Source: DASVEE01 sp036380735 (lineage in GTDB: Bacteria; Acidobacteriota; Thermoanaerobaculia; Gp7-AA8). Taken from it: 64,000 bases of DNA. The translations under genes and the position numbers were made by a program. The stretch spans positions 21,270 through 85,269 of the forward strand of contig DASVEE010000075.1 of the NCBI GenBank assembly GCA_036380735.1, written 5' to 3'. Below are positions 51,560 through 60,150 of this stretch, piece by piece. The notes beneath the pieces are model-generated. The model saw only the letters and a program-made list of their open reading frames with translations, made no database searches and was not told where the DNA came from. Each line of letters opens with the position of its first letter. Position 1 is the stretch's first letter.

Positions 51560-52875
51560 GCGCCGCTCCTCCACGCCACGCACAGCGCGGCGAAATGCAC
51601 CAGGAGGCTGCGCACGACCGTCGTCTCCAGCGGAAACTGCGCGAGCGACAGCACCAGCCAGTACACCGCCAGCGGCAACGCCAGGCGCCAGGCGAAGTGC
51701 TGCGTCGGGTGAGAGGGGTCGCCGCTGCGCATGGAGATCGCCGCCAGTGCCACGAGCGCCAGCACGAACGCCGCGTACCCGACCAAGCCCCCCTCGGCCA
51801 GCACCTGCAGGTGGTCGTTGTGCACCTCGCCGTAGTTGACGCCGCGGTTGTACGCCAGCCGCAGCAGCGGATAGCGCTCCTCCGCGCGCAGCTTGTAGTC
51901 GTAGTAATGCCAGGCGAAGGTGCCGGGGCCGATGCCGAGGACCGGATGGTCGGCGAACATCAACGACGCCGCGGCGAACGGCGCCAACCGATCGGTGAGC
52001 AGCATGTTGTAGTTGCCGCTCCGCGTCCACTCGACCATGTTCGTGACGCGCGTGCGTAGCGGCGCGTAGAGCAGAAACACCAGCACCACGCCCACGGCCA
52101 GAACGCCCATCGTACGCAGCGCCTGCTTCGGCGAAGCGCGCACAAACATCACCAGCGCGGCAGCCACAAACGCGCCGGCCGCCGTCAACGACTGCGACGC
52201 CAGCATCCCGGCGCAAAGCACGGCAATCACCGCCAGGGCTTTTGTCCCATGGGTCCTATTCGTCCCATCCGTCCTATTCGTCCTATCAGTCGCCCACCAC
52301 GCCAGCGCGCCGACAGCCGCAGCACCGAGATACGCCCCCACCTCATTGGGGTTCCCCACCAGCGCGCTGCACTGCAGGTGGTGCGGCACGCCGGGTTTGA
52401 CCCCGAACGGCATCCAGAGATGCGCCTCCTCGACCATCACCAGCACCGCGTTGCCGACGGCCGCGGCGAGCGGCACTCCGACGAGCAGCCACGTGTGCTG
52501 GCGCGCCGCAGCCACCGTGGCGAGAAAGACGATCAACGTGGCCGCCGCCGTACCTAAAGCGCTCATGCTGAGCGCCAACTTCGTTGACGCCAGAGTCAGC
52601 CCAACCATCGCGACGAACGCAACGAACGGCACCCAGAACCAGGGGTCGCGCCGCGCCGGCCGCGGCAGCCGTGCTCCCAGCAGCAGCGCTCCGACATGCA
52701 CGAAGGCCAGGAGAATCGCCTCCCCCTGGAACACGAGCGCTTTCGGCAGGCGGAAGGTGTCGTAGCCGTCGCGCACGTTCACCACGAGGGGGATGGCGAA
52801 GGCGCCGGCCAGGACGATGGCAAGGTTGGCCATGTCGCGCCAGCGCGCCGGCGCCTTCCCATGACTGATCTCCAT
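51556..52875 (-). CDS. O-antigen ligase/polymerase family protein
   Basis: Polytopic inner-membrane protein (439 residues, about 11-12 helices) of the Wzy_C/WaaL family. The family signature is VHNDHLQVLAEGGLVGYAAF in the large periplasmic loop region near 350-370, preceded by DHPVLGIGPGTFAWHYYDYK. It would join or polymerise lipid-linked glycans. Residues about 197-212 (TDRTNRTDGTNRTHGTK) are encoded by the 9-bp genomic repeat, in frame between two helices. Divergent from the Wzm gene. Confidence 0.87.
   Translation of the reverse strand: MEISHGKAPARWRDMANLAIVLAGAFAIPLVVNVRDGYDTFRLPKALVFQGEAILLAFVHVGALLLGARLPRPARRDPWFWVPFVAFVAMVGLTLASTKLALSMSALGTAAATLIVFLATVAAARQHTWLLVGVPLAAAVGNAVLVMVEEAHLWMPFGVKPGVPHHLQCSALVGNPNEVGAYLGAAAVGALAWWATDRTNRTDGTNRTHGTKALAVIAVLCAGMLASQSLTAAGAFVAAALVMFVRASPKQALRTMGVLAVGVVLVFLLYAPLRTRVTNMVEWTRSGNYNMLLTDRLAPFAAASLMFADHPVLGIGPGTFAWHYYDYKLRAEERYPLLRLAYNRGVNYGEVHNDHLQVLAEGGLVGYAAFVLALVALAAISMRSGDPSHPTQHFAWRLALPLAVYWLVLSLAQFPLETTVVRSLLVHFAALCVAWRSGA
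52242..52287. repeat. 9-bp repeats inside the O-antigen ligase gene
   Basis: Five units of the CCTATTCGT/CCCATCCGT type lie in frame in the coding sequence. They are the same unit and orientation as a right arm of the intergenic elements. Confidence 0.87.
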
Positions 52876-52930
52876 CGCGGGGCGGCATTCTAAGGCACGG
52901 CGCGCGCTTCACATTGCGCTTGAATCGTCA

Positions 52931-53785
52931 GTGCCGCTGGCGTACAACCTCGCCCGAGTGTCGTCCGCCTTCCTCGAGCGCCGCACCGTGGCCGGCCAGC
53001 CGTTGCGCTGGATGGGTGAAGTGCGCGACATCCGCGCGCATGCCTCACTGCTCTACGAGCTCGTCCACCGCGACCTCACCGTCCGCTACAAGCGCTCCGT
53101 CCTCGGGTTTCTCTGGACGATGCTGCATCCGCTGCTGCTGATGCTGATCTTCGTGGTGGTCTTCTCGGCCATATTCCAGGAGCGCACGCCGCATTACGAG
53201 ACGTACTTCCTCTCCGCTTACGTCGCCTGGAACTTCTTCGCGCAGACGACGGTGAACGCGATGGCCAGCGTGGCGTGGAACGGGCCGCTGATGAAGCGCG
53301 TGCGCGTGCCCCTGTCGCTGTTCACCGTGGCCACAACGGTGTCGGGCCTGGTGAACCTGATGCTGTCGCTGGTCGTGCTCTTCTCGATCATGGCCGTCGT
53401 CGGCGCCCCTTTTCACGCCTCGCTGCTCTTCCTGCCGGTGAGCCTGTTGCTGCTCGGCATCTTCACGCTCGGCGCGTCGCTGGCGTTGACCGCGGTCTCG
53501 ATCTTCTTCGGTGACGTGCGGGAGATGGTGCAGGCGGGGATGCCGGCGATCATGTACCTGACGCCGATCATTTATCCGATCGCGATCGTGCCGGACCGCT
53601 TCCGCTGGCTGATCAAGATCAATCCGATGGTGTACATCGTGGAGATCGTCCGCGCGCCGATCTACTACGGCATCCTGCCGGCGCCGCTGACGCTCACCAT
53701 CGCGACGGTGCTCGCGTTCGGGTCGCTGGCCATCGGCTGGATGATCTTCCGCCACCTCGCGCCGCGTTTCCACGCCCACCTCTAG
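52931..53785 (+). CDS. ABC-2 type polysaccharide export permease (Wzm-like)
   Basis: Permease of an ABC exporter that flips lipid-linked polysaccharide. The 284-residue protein has about six helices. ELVHRDLTVRYKRSVLGFLW near 45-64 is the typical N-terminal amphipathic motif of Wzm/TagG, followed by MLHPLLLMLIFVVVFSAIF and the C-terminal PMVYIVEIVRAPIYYG. The start is GTG at 52931; no better start keeps the leading segment. The Wzt ATPase gene follows after two bases. Confidence 0.92.
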   Translation: MPLAYNLARVSSAFLERRTVAGQPLRWMGEVRDIRAHASLLYELVHRDLTVRYKRSVLGFLWTMLHPLLLMLIFVVVFSAIFQERTPHYETYFLSAYVAWNFFAQTTVNAMASVAWNGPLMKRVRVPLSLFTVATTVSGLVNLMLSLVVLFSIMAVVGAPFHASLLFLPVSLLLLGIFTLGASLALTAVSIFFGDVREMVQAGMPAIMYLTPIIYPIAIVPDRFRWLIKINPMVYIVEIVRAPIYYGILPAPLTLTIATVLAFGSLAIGWMIFRHLAPRFHAHL

Positions 53786-53787
53786 CG

Positions 53788-54516
53788 ATGAACGTGATCG
53801 AACTGCAGCAGGTGAGCGTCCGCTACCGCGAGACGAAGATCCGCAGCCTGAAGGAGGCGGTGATCCGCAGCGTCACGGCGCACCAGAAGTCGGGCTTCTT
53901 CTACAGCCTGCACGACGTCTCGCTGACCATCCGCCACGGCGAGATCGTCGGCATCGTCGGCCCGAACGGCGCCGGTAAGTCGACGCTGCTCCGCGTCGCC
54001 GCCGGCATCATCGCGCCGTCGGAAGGCGCAGTCGTCACGCGCGGCACGGTCGCGCCGGTGATGGAGCTCGGCACCGGCTTCGACTCGGAGCTCTCCGGCC
54101 GCGAGAACATCTACTTCAACGGCGCGCTGCTCGGTTTCTCCCGCGCCTACATGCGCTCCCGCATCGACGACATCATCGCGTTCTCCGGCATCGAGCCCTT
54201 CATCGACGCCCCGCTGCGCACGTACTCCACCGGCATGGTCGCGCGGCTCGCGTTCGCCGTCGCCACGGCCATCGACGCCGAGACCATCCTCCTCGACGAG
54301 ATCTTCGCCGTCGGCGACGCCGCCTTCCGCGCGCAATGCCAGGGAAGAATCGAGCGCTTCGTGAACCGCGGCGCGACGGTGGTCATCGTTTCCCACGATC
54401 TGGAGCCGCTGGAGACGCTGTGCTCGAGGGCGGTGTGGGTGTCGGGCGGCCGCATTCGAGGCGACGGCGCGGTGGCGCAAGTGCTGGCCGACTATCGCCG
54501 GTCAATGGCGGGCTAG
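53788..54516 (+). CDS. ABC transporter ATP-binding protein (Wzt-like)
   Basis: ATPase partner of the permease just upstream. The 242-residue protein has Walker A GPNGAGKST near 65-73, the polysaccharide-exporter pattern MELGTGFDSELSGRENIYFN, a signature in YSTGMVARLAFAVA, Walker B ETILLDEIFAVGD, and the switch His in VIVSHDLE. It lacks the C-terminal carbohydrate-binding domain found in Wzt of O8/O9-type systems, so it belongs to the short form that does not read a terminal cap. Confidence 0.94.
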   Translation: MNVIELQQVSVRYRETKIRSLKEAVIRSVTAHQKSGFFYSLHDVSLTIRHGEIVGIVGPNGAGKSTLLRVAAGIIAPSEGAVVTRGTVAPVMELGTGFDSELSGRENIYFNGALLGFSRAYMRSRIDDIIAFSGIEPFIDAPLRTYSTGMVARLAFAVATAIDAETILLDEIFAVGDAAFRAQCQGRIERFVNRGATVVIVSHDLEPLETLCSRAVWVSGGRIRGDGAVAQVLADYRRSMAG

Positions 54517-54541
54517 GACGTACGGAAGTCCCATTCGTCCC

Positions 54542-55222
54542 TCAGCGGTAATCGTGCAGCGCGGGTTCTTCGCCCGGCGGCCACATCGAACTGACCGATC
54601 CTGGCCGGTAGAACGTCGCCGTCAGGCTTCTTCGCGACAGCCGGCAACTCGGCACGACCGGCGACACGGCGTGCCATGAGTCATCGGACCGCACCAGCAC
54701 CGCGGAGTTGCCGACGACCGGCGGGATCACCGCCTCGACCGCGTTCGGGTCTTTGGCGCCGAGGATGGTGAGGCAGCCGCCGTCGGCGGTGTTCCACGTC
54801 TCGTTGAAGTAGAGGACGTGTGTGACGACCTTGTCCGGCAGGTCGGCGTGCGGACCGAGCGACGCGCCGGGGCCGTAGTGGAAGACGTTCACTTCCAGCG
54901 GGGCGGTGGAGAGGTCGCAGCCGGTGAGCGCCGACAAGGCGTCGCGGTAAGCAGGGGAGAGAAACGCATCGGCCAGCCGCTGCCACGCGTCGCTGAGATG
55001 CTCGCGGTACGCCACCGTGGTGGCACCCATGCCGATCAGCGCGCGCGCTTCGTAGTGGTAGTCCTTCTCGCCGCCGTACGCGCTCACGAGCTTGTAGTGG
55101 TCGTGCGGAAACGTCGCCGCCAGCGCGGCGGCATCCGACGGCGCGTAGAGGCCGTCGATCGTCGCCCAGCGGTAGGGCTTCGTCTGCAGCGTGCCGTGGG
55201 TCAGTCGTGCGAGCTCGATCAT
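54542..55222 (-). CDS. 2-oxoglutarate/Fe(II)-dependent oxygenase
   Basis: A 226-residue oxygenase of the prolyl-4-hydroxylase-like type. The iron triad is in PHADLPDKVVTHVLYFNETW (HxD near 134-136) and the distal His in DSWHAVSPV, with Arg in SRRSLTATFY for 2-oxoglutarate. It has no signal peptide. Its ATG overlaps the stop of the pyruvyltransferase-like gene (ATGA), so it is probably part of the polysaccharide pathway, perhaps hydroxylating a sugar or a peptide; the substrate is unknown. Confidence 0.85.
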   Translation of the reverse strand: MIELARLTHGTLQTKPYRWATIDGLYAPSDAAALAATFPHDHYKLVSAYGGEKDYHYEARALIGMGATTVAYREHLSDAWQRLADAFLSPAYRDALSALTGCDLSTAPLEVNVFHYGPGASLGPHADLPDKVVTHVLYFNETWNTADGGCLTILGAKDPNAVEAVIPPVVGNSAVLVRSDDSWHAVSPVVPSCRLSRRSLTATFYRPGSVSSMWPPGEEPALHDYR

Positions 55223-56394
55223 GCCGCGCCTCCGGCGGAGTGGTCCAGCAGCGCCGGCAGCTTCTGCCAGAACCGCGCGAACGAGGGAGAGCTGGACCGT
55301 CGTCCGGCGGCGATGGCTCCGGCGATCGTGTCCCAGTGCGCGGCGAGCGGCGGCAGCGTCGCCTGGACGGACGGCGACGGCTCACGCTTCCCGATGCGCG
55401 AGAAGAAGACGTGCGCTCCCCACTCCTGCAGTGAGGAGAGGCGGTGCAGCGTGTCGAATTGCGCGAGCGCGGTGAACTTGCCGGCCGCGAGGTCGACGGA
55501 GGTGAACACCGGCACGCCCGCCGTCAGCGCCGTGATCGCGAGGTGATAGCTGTAGCCGATCACCGCCTCGGCGTGGCTGATGAGCTCCGCGAGCAGCAGC
55601 GGCGACGGCCACTCCGGCAACTGCACGAACTGCGGCAGCGCGTCGCCAAAGAAGCTGACGTCGTCGCCGAGGACGGGGCCCATCGGGACGCCGACGAGCT
55701 GGTAGCCGGCGAACTGCTCCGCGTTGTTCGCCAGGAATTCGGGAAAGCCGTCGTCGGCCCAGCGCACCGGCTGCACGACGAGGTATGGCTTCGTGATGCC
55801 GGCAGCTTCGCGCAGCCGTTGCAGCTCCGCGGAGGGCACGCGAGGGAGCAGGCGGCCGAGGCCGAAGCCGGTGTCGGGGATGACGTGGATCTGCGTGCCG
55901 CTCGCGAATGGCGCGAGCGCCGCACGCGACGGCTCGTCGCGCACCGAGATGTACGCGCTCTCCGCCAGCGCCAGCTCCAGCAGCGGCGCCGCCCACGCGG
56001 GGATGTCGTTGCAGTGCATCCCCGGCGCGTTCCACAGCACGGGAATCCGTTCCGCCAGCGCCATCAGCGCGGGCGTCAGCCAGTAACCGGTCGGATGATG
56101 AATGTCAGCGGAAGGCGGGCCGTAACCGTCGGCGACGCGCTCGTCGAAGCGGATGAGAAAGCCGCCGCCGATGAGCAGCCCGTCGAGCCGCGGCAGCAGC
56201 GCCGGCAGGTCAGCAACCGACGTCACAGCGTACGGCCATTCCGCAGCCGATTTGGCGTGATACGAAAAGCGGTGAAGCCGCACCGCGCCGAGGCGTTGCG
56301 TCAGTTCGGTTTCGGCGATGAGGGGGAAAAGCAGGTCTCCGTAGTTTTCAACGTCGAACGTGCCGGTGATGCCGATGTGCCACTGACGTGTCAT
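55219..56394 (-). CDS. Polysaccharide pyruvyl transferase family protein
   Basis: A 391-residue GT-B-fold protein of the PS_pyruv_trans family, expected to add a pyruvate ketal to a sugar of a surface polymer using PEP. Features: GITGTFDVENYGDLLFPLIA at the N-terminus (N-Y-GD motif), LLIGGGFLIRFDE, APGMHCNDIP, ISVRDEPSR, and C-terminal AEAVIGYSYHLAITALTAGV with VFTSVD. Length fits. It is coupled to the 2OG oxygenase gene. Confidence 0.87.
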   Translation of the reverse strand: MTRQWHIGITGTFDVENYGDLLFPLIAETELTQRLGAVRLHRFSYHAKSAAEWPYAVTSVADLPALLPRLDGLLIGGGFLIRFDERVADGYGPPSADIHHPTGYWLTPALMALAERIPVLWNAPGMHCNDIPAWAAPLLELALAESAYISVRDEPSRAALAPFASGTQIHVIPDTGFGLGRLLPRVPSAELQRLREAAGITKPYLVVQPVRWADDGFPEFLANNAEQFAGYQLVGVPMGPVLGDDVSFFGDALPQFVQLPEWPSPLLLAELISHAEAVIGYSYHLAITALTAGVPVFTSVDLAAGKFTALAQFDTLHRLSSLQEWGAHVFFSRIGKREPSPSVQATLPPLAAHWDTIAGAIAAGRRSSSPSFARFWQKLPALLDHSAGGAA

Positions 56395-56399
56395 TCAGG

Positions 56400-56457
56400 T
56401 CTCGTTGTCCTATAGGTCCTATTCGTCGTATAGGTCCCATCTGTCCTATCGTCGCCC
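56400..56457. repeat. Single arm of 9-bp repeats
   Basis: Five to six units (CCTATAGGT, CCTATTCGT, CGTATAGGT) ending CCTATCGTCGCCC in the gap between two genes of the same strand. Confidence 0.85.
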
Positions 56458-56463
56458 TGTCGC

Positions 56464-58671
56464 TCACCGCAAACGATGCGGTTCCCACTGCACGCCCCAT
56501 TTGCTTTCAAAGTGCGCCTGGTTCTTCTTCCACAGCGCGTCGTACGCCGCGGGGTCCAGCCGCTTGAACGACGCCTGCCCGATGTGGTGCACGAAGACGT
56601 CTTCCATGCACACGACGCGAAACCCCGCCAACCGTGCGCGGTGGGAGTAGTCGTCGTCCTCGAACATGCCGAGGCCGAATTCTTCGTCGAGCGGTCCGAG
56701 CCGTTCGTAGACGTCGCGGCGCATGCCGACGCAATACATGGCCGCGACGCGGATGTCGAAGCGGATGCCGTCGTGCTCGCGCATGTAGCGCTCCGCGAAC
56801 GGATGCATCTCCTCGATCGACGTGTACGGCACATTGATGCGCGATTCGTTGCCGGAGAAGTTCGTCACCGCCACGCCCAGGCCGACCTCGGGCAGGTCGA
56901 GATGCCGCAGCATTCGCGGCAGCCAGCCGCGCGGCACGACGGTGTCGTTGTTGAGCAGCACGAGGTACGCGCCGGTGGCGACGCGCAGCCCCTGGTTGTT
57001 CGCCGCGGCGAAGCCGGCGTTCTCGCGGTTCAGCAGCACGCGCACGCGGCGGTCGTCGATTTGCTCGAGCATCTCCGCCGAGCCGTCCGTCGATGCGTTG
57101 TCGATGACCAGCACTTCGAGATTGGGGTGCATCGAGTTGCGCAGCACGCTGTCGACGCACGCGCGCGTCAGCTCGACGTTGTTGTACGAGACGATGATGA
57201 CGCTGGCCTTCGGGTGCGCCTCGGTGATCGCGCCCATCATGACGTTGGCGCGCTGCGTCCAGGTGTTCGCACGTGCGGCTTCGATGCGGCGCGCGCGGAG
57301 GCTCTCGTCACGTTCGGCGAGCGCCGCGTCGAGCTTGTGCACGAAGTCCGTCGCGTCATTCGCGAAGTAGAGCAGGTCGCCGTACTGCGCGAGCTCCGGC
57401 ATCGCCGTCGAGACCACCGGCTTCCCGCGCGAGATGTACTCGTAGAACTTCACCGGGTCGGTGGCGGCGGTGATCTCGTTGACGGCGAAGGGGATCAGGC
57501 AGGCATCGAAGTCGTCGAGATAACCGGCCATCCGCGCATACGGCTGCTGGCCGAGGAGGTGTACGTTCGGGAGCTGCTGCAGCGGCGTGACGTCGACGTC
57601 GAAGACGCCGCCGATCAGGACGAACGAGACCTGCGGCCGCTGCGCCGCGACTTCGGCGAGCAGGGCGACATCCATCCACGACGCGATGGCGCCGAAGTAG
57701 CCGGCGATCGGACGCGGCACGTCGCCGAGGAAATGCTCGGTGACGGGAGCGGCGAAGCGCGCGAAGTCGGCGCCGTTGCGCACCAGCTCCACGCGCGGAT
57801 TGCGGCCGCGCCATTTGTCGAGCAGCCGCTGCGCCGACACCGCCACCAGGTCCGCCTCGCCGACCAGCTGCTCCTCGGCCGCCAGCAGCTCCGTCTTCAT
57901 GCCGGGGAACGAGTTCCACTCGTCCATGCAGTCGTACACGACGCGCCACCCGTAGCGCCGCCGCGCTTCTTCGGCCACCGCACGCCACGTCGCCACCTGC
58001 ACGACCGAGACGGCGCCGGCGATGTCGAGCTCGTGACGCATCGCGTCGAGCAGCGTCGGGAACCAGGCCACCGTCTCCGGCGCGATCGTGCCGGCGTACA
58101 CGTCGATCAGCACCGGCGGCGCGATCGTCACTTCCCAGACGTTGTCGCGCAATTGACTGATGTGGAAGAGGCCCTGCTTCGGGTCGAGGAACTCCGTCGT
58201 CTTGAAGACGAAGACGCGATGGCCGGCGTCGGCGAACTGCGAGAGCAACTGCTGCGGGCGCTGCCAGCGGAAGCTCCAGTCGATGATGGAGAAACAGAGG
58301 ATGTCGTACGCCGGCGGTGCCGCAATCGATGCCGCCACCTTCTTCGCGGGATGGCTCACGGTGACGCGGACGGGCCGCGGTTCTGCCCACGGATCCCACA
58401 CCTTCTTGACCAGGCGCTTGGCGGAGCGGGGGAGCAGCTTACCGCCGAGGAGGATGATGCTCTTGCGGACGCGCTCGCGGAACGGGAGGCGGGGTGGCGC
58501 GACGACGATCGCAGCCTGCTGCGTGGCGGTGCTGCGCAGCCGCGCTTTCACCGCCGCCAGCTCCGCCTGCGCTGCTTCGAGCGCCACGGCGCGCGCGGCG
58601 AGCTGCCGTTCCAGTGCGCGGATGCGCTCCGCCTGGGCTTCCACCAACTTCTGTAGGTCGTCCGGGGTCAT
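56464..58671 (-). CDS. Two-domain glycosyltransferase (GT-B plus GT2) with N-terminal coiled coil
   Basis: A 735-residue cytoplasmic protein. Residues 1-50 form a coiled coil (KLVEAQAERIRALERQLAAR). About 120-470 is a GT-B-type domain: SFRWQRPQQLLSQFADAGHR, VVYDCMDEWNSFPG, IAGYFGAIASWMD, and KFYEYISRGKPVVSTAMPEL with the nucleotide-sugar Glu. About 490-735 is a GT2 domain: KASVIIVSYNNVELTRACVD, VIDNASTDGSAEML, LLNNDTVVPRGW (DxD-like) and EFGLGMFEDDDYSHRARLAG. Two different sugars may be added in sequence. Confidence 0.88.
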   Translation of the reverse strand: MTPDDLQKLVEAQAERIRALERQLAARAVALEAAQAELAAVKARLRSTATQQAAIVVAPPRLPFRERVRKSIILLGGKLLPRSAKRLVKKVWDPWAEPRPVRVTVSHPAKKVAASIAAPPAYDILCFSIIDWSFRWQRPQQLLSQFADAGHRVFVFKTTEFLDPKQGLFHISQLRDNVWEVTIAPPVLIDVYAGTIAPETVAWFPTLLDAMRHELDIAGAVSVVQVATWRAVAEEARRRYGWRVVYDCMDEWNSFPGMKTELLAAEEQLVGEADLVAVSAQRLLDKWRGRNPRVELVRNGADFARFAAPVTEHFLGDVPRPIAGYFGAIASWMDVALLAEVAAQRPQVSFVLIGGVFDVDVTPLQQLPNVHLLGQQPYARMAGYLDDFDACLIPFAVNEITAATDPVKFYEYISRGKPVVSTAMPELAQYGDLLYFANDATDFVHKLDAALAERDESLRARRIEAARANTWTQRANVMMGAITEAHPKASVIIVSYNNVELTRACVDSVLRNSMHPNLEVLVIDNASTDGSAEMLEQIDDRRVRVLLNRENAGFAAANNQGLRVATGAYLVLLNNDTVVPRGWLPRMLRHLDLPEVGLGVAVTNFSGNESRINVPYTSIEEMHPFAERYMREHDGIRFDIRVAAMYCVGMRRDVYERLGPLDEEFGLGMFEDDDYSHRARLAGFRVVCMEDVFVHHIGQASFKRLDPAAYDALWKKNQAHFESKWGVQWEPHRLR

Positions 58672-58726
58672 GCGGCGGCGTTACGGTAACCGATCTCTGC
58701 GGCCTTTGCGCCGTAGAATGCACGTC

Positions 58727-59632
58727 ATGTCGGAGACCGATTACCAGTCGCTGCTGGCCGCCGAGAGCCGCAAGTGGGGCGCACACCTGCAGGTGGAGGC
58801 GTCGGGCGAGTGGCACGCGTGGCTCGATCATCCGGTCGTGTCGCGGCACTATCACGCGCGCACGCTGCTCGACGGGCTGCCGTGGGAGCAGTGGGCCGGC
58901 CATCGCCTGGGGCGCCCCGCCGCGCGCAGCCTCGATCTCGGCTGCGGCGCCGGCGAGAAGAGCCTGACCGTCTTCAAGGCGGGGAGCACGGTGGAGACGC
59001 ACGGCCTCGATATCAGCGAGGAGCGCATCGCCGCCGCCGAGCGGATGCGCCGCGAGCACGGCATTCCCGGCGAGTTCCGCGTCGCCGACGTCAACACCGC
59101 CATCCTGCCGCCGAAGACGTACGACCTGATCTACTCCAGCCACAGCCTGCACCACTTCCTCGCGCTGGAGCACGTGATGGAGCAGGTGCACGAGGCGCTG
59201 ACCCCCGAGGGGTTGTTCATCCTCGAGGAGTTCGTGGGGCCGACGCAGTTCCAGTGGACCGACCGGCAGATCGAGCTGGTCAAGACGCTGATGGCCATGC
59301 TGCCGGACGACCTCAAGATGCTCCGCTGGGGCGCGGTGAAGCCGTACGAAGGACGTCCGACCGTGGCGGACGTCGTGGCAGCGTCGCCGTTCGAGTCGAT
59401 CCGCTCCGCGGAGATCGTCCCCCTGTTCCGCCGCTACTTCCGCGTGGTGGAGCTGCGCAACTTAGGCGGGACGCTGCAGCATCTGCTCTACAACGGCATC
59501 GTGCACAACTTCACGCTCGACCGGAAGGACGCCAGCGCGTACGTGCAGGCCATCATCGACGTCGAAGACGCCCTGGTGGATGCCGGGATGCTGCCCAGCG
59601 ACTTTGTGCTGCTGGTGGGGATGCGGCGGTAG
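58727..59632 (+). CDS. Class I SAM-dependent methyltransferase
   Basis: A 301-residue methyltransferase. SAM motif I is SLDLGCGAGEKSLTVFKAG near 69-87; motif II GLDISEERIAAAERMR; the acidic loop FRVADVNTAILPP; then IYSSHSLHHFLALEHVMEQV. The HAWLDHPVVSRHYHAR region at the N-terminus is typical of methylases in polysaccharide gene clusters. ATG 58727 is used; ATG at 58718 adds only three residues. Its sugar or lipid acceptor is unknown. Divergent from the two-domain glycosyltransferase gene. Confidence 0.87.
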   Translation: MSETDYQSLLAAESRKWGAHLQVEASGEWHAWLDHPVVSRHYHARTLLDGLPWEQWAGHRLGRPAARSLDLGCGAGEKSLTVFKAGSTVETHGLDISEERIAAAERMRREHGIPGEFRVADVNTAILPPKTYDLIYSSHSLHHFLALEHVMEQVHEALTPEGLFILEEFVGPTQFQWTDRQIELVKTLMAMLPDDLKMLRWGAVKPYEGRPTVADVVAASPFESIRSAEIVPLFRRYFRVVELRNLGGTLQHLLYNGIVHNFTLDRKDASAYVQAIIDVEDALVDAGMLPSDFVLLVGMRR

Positions 59633-59637
59633 TGACA

Positions 59638-60150
59638 GGGGAACGATAGGACGAATAGGACCTATATAGGACGAATAGGACGGATGGGACGTCTCCGCGC
59701 CGGCAGATCAGTTTCAGGCGCGGCCGTCACTACGTATCATCCCCCGCAGACCGCGGGTGTGGGTGCCGCCCCCTCCGTGTGACGCGAAGCGTGTATGGGG
59801 TGTGGGTGGCGCCCCTTTCCGTGTCATCCCGAACGCCCCCGTATGGGGGTGTGGGTGGGCGCCCCCTCCGTGTCATCCCGAACGCCCCCGTATGGGGGTG
59901 TGGGTGGAGGAGGGGGCTGAGGGATCTGTGCGGGGGAAACACGGCATTGGCAGCGTAGCCACTTTCCCCCACACAGTTCCCTCACCCCCTGCCCCCGCCC
60001 GGCCGCCCCTCGGGGGATTCGGGATGACACGAGGGGGGGGTGCCGCCACCCGGCCCGTCGGGATGACACGGGGGGGGCCGCCCGACGCCCCTTGGGGGAT
60101 TTGGGCGCAGCGTCCTATCTGTCCTATCCGTCCTATTCGTCCCATCGTTC
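59638..60150. repeat. Composite repeat region: 9-bp element enclosing direct and inverted repeats
   Basis: Outer arms are 9-bp repeats: GGGGAACGATAGGACGAATA at the left and the complement ending ATCGTTCCC at the right. Inside, about 59766-59915 holds three roughly 50-bp direct copies (GTGTCATCCCGAACGCCCCC, GTATGGGGGTGTGGGTGG). About 60001-60090 holds inverted relatives (GGGATGACACG). A hairpin CTGTGCGGGGGAAA / TTTCCCCCACACAG lies between them. No gene is seen. The right arm reaches into the wecB 3' end. Confidence 0.85.
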
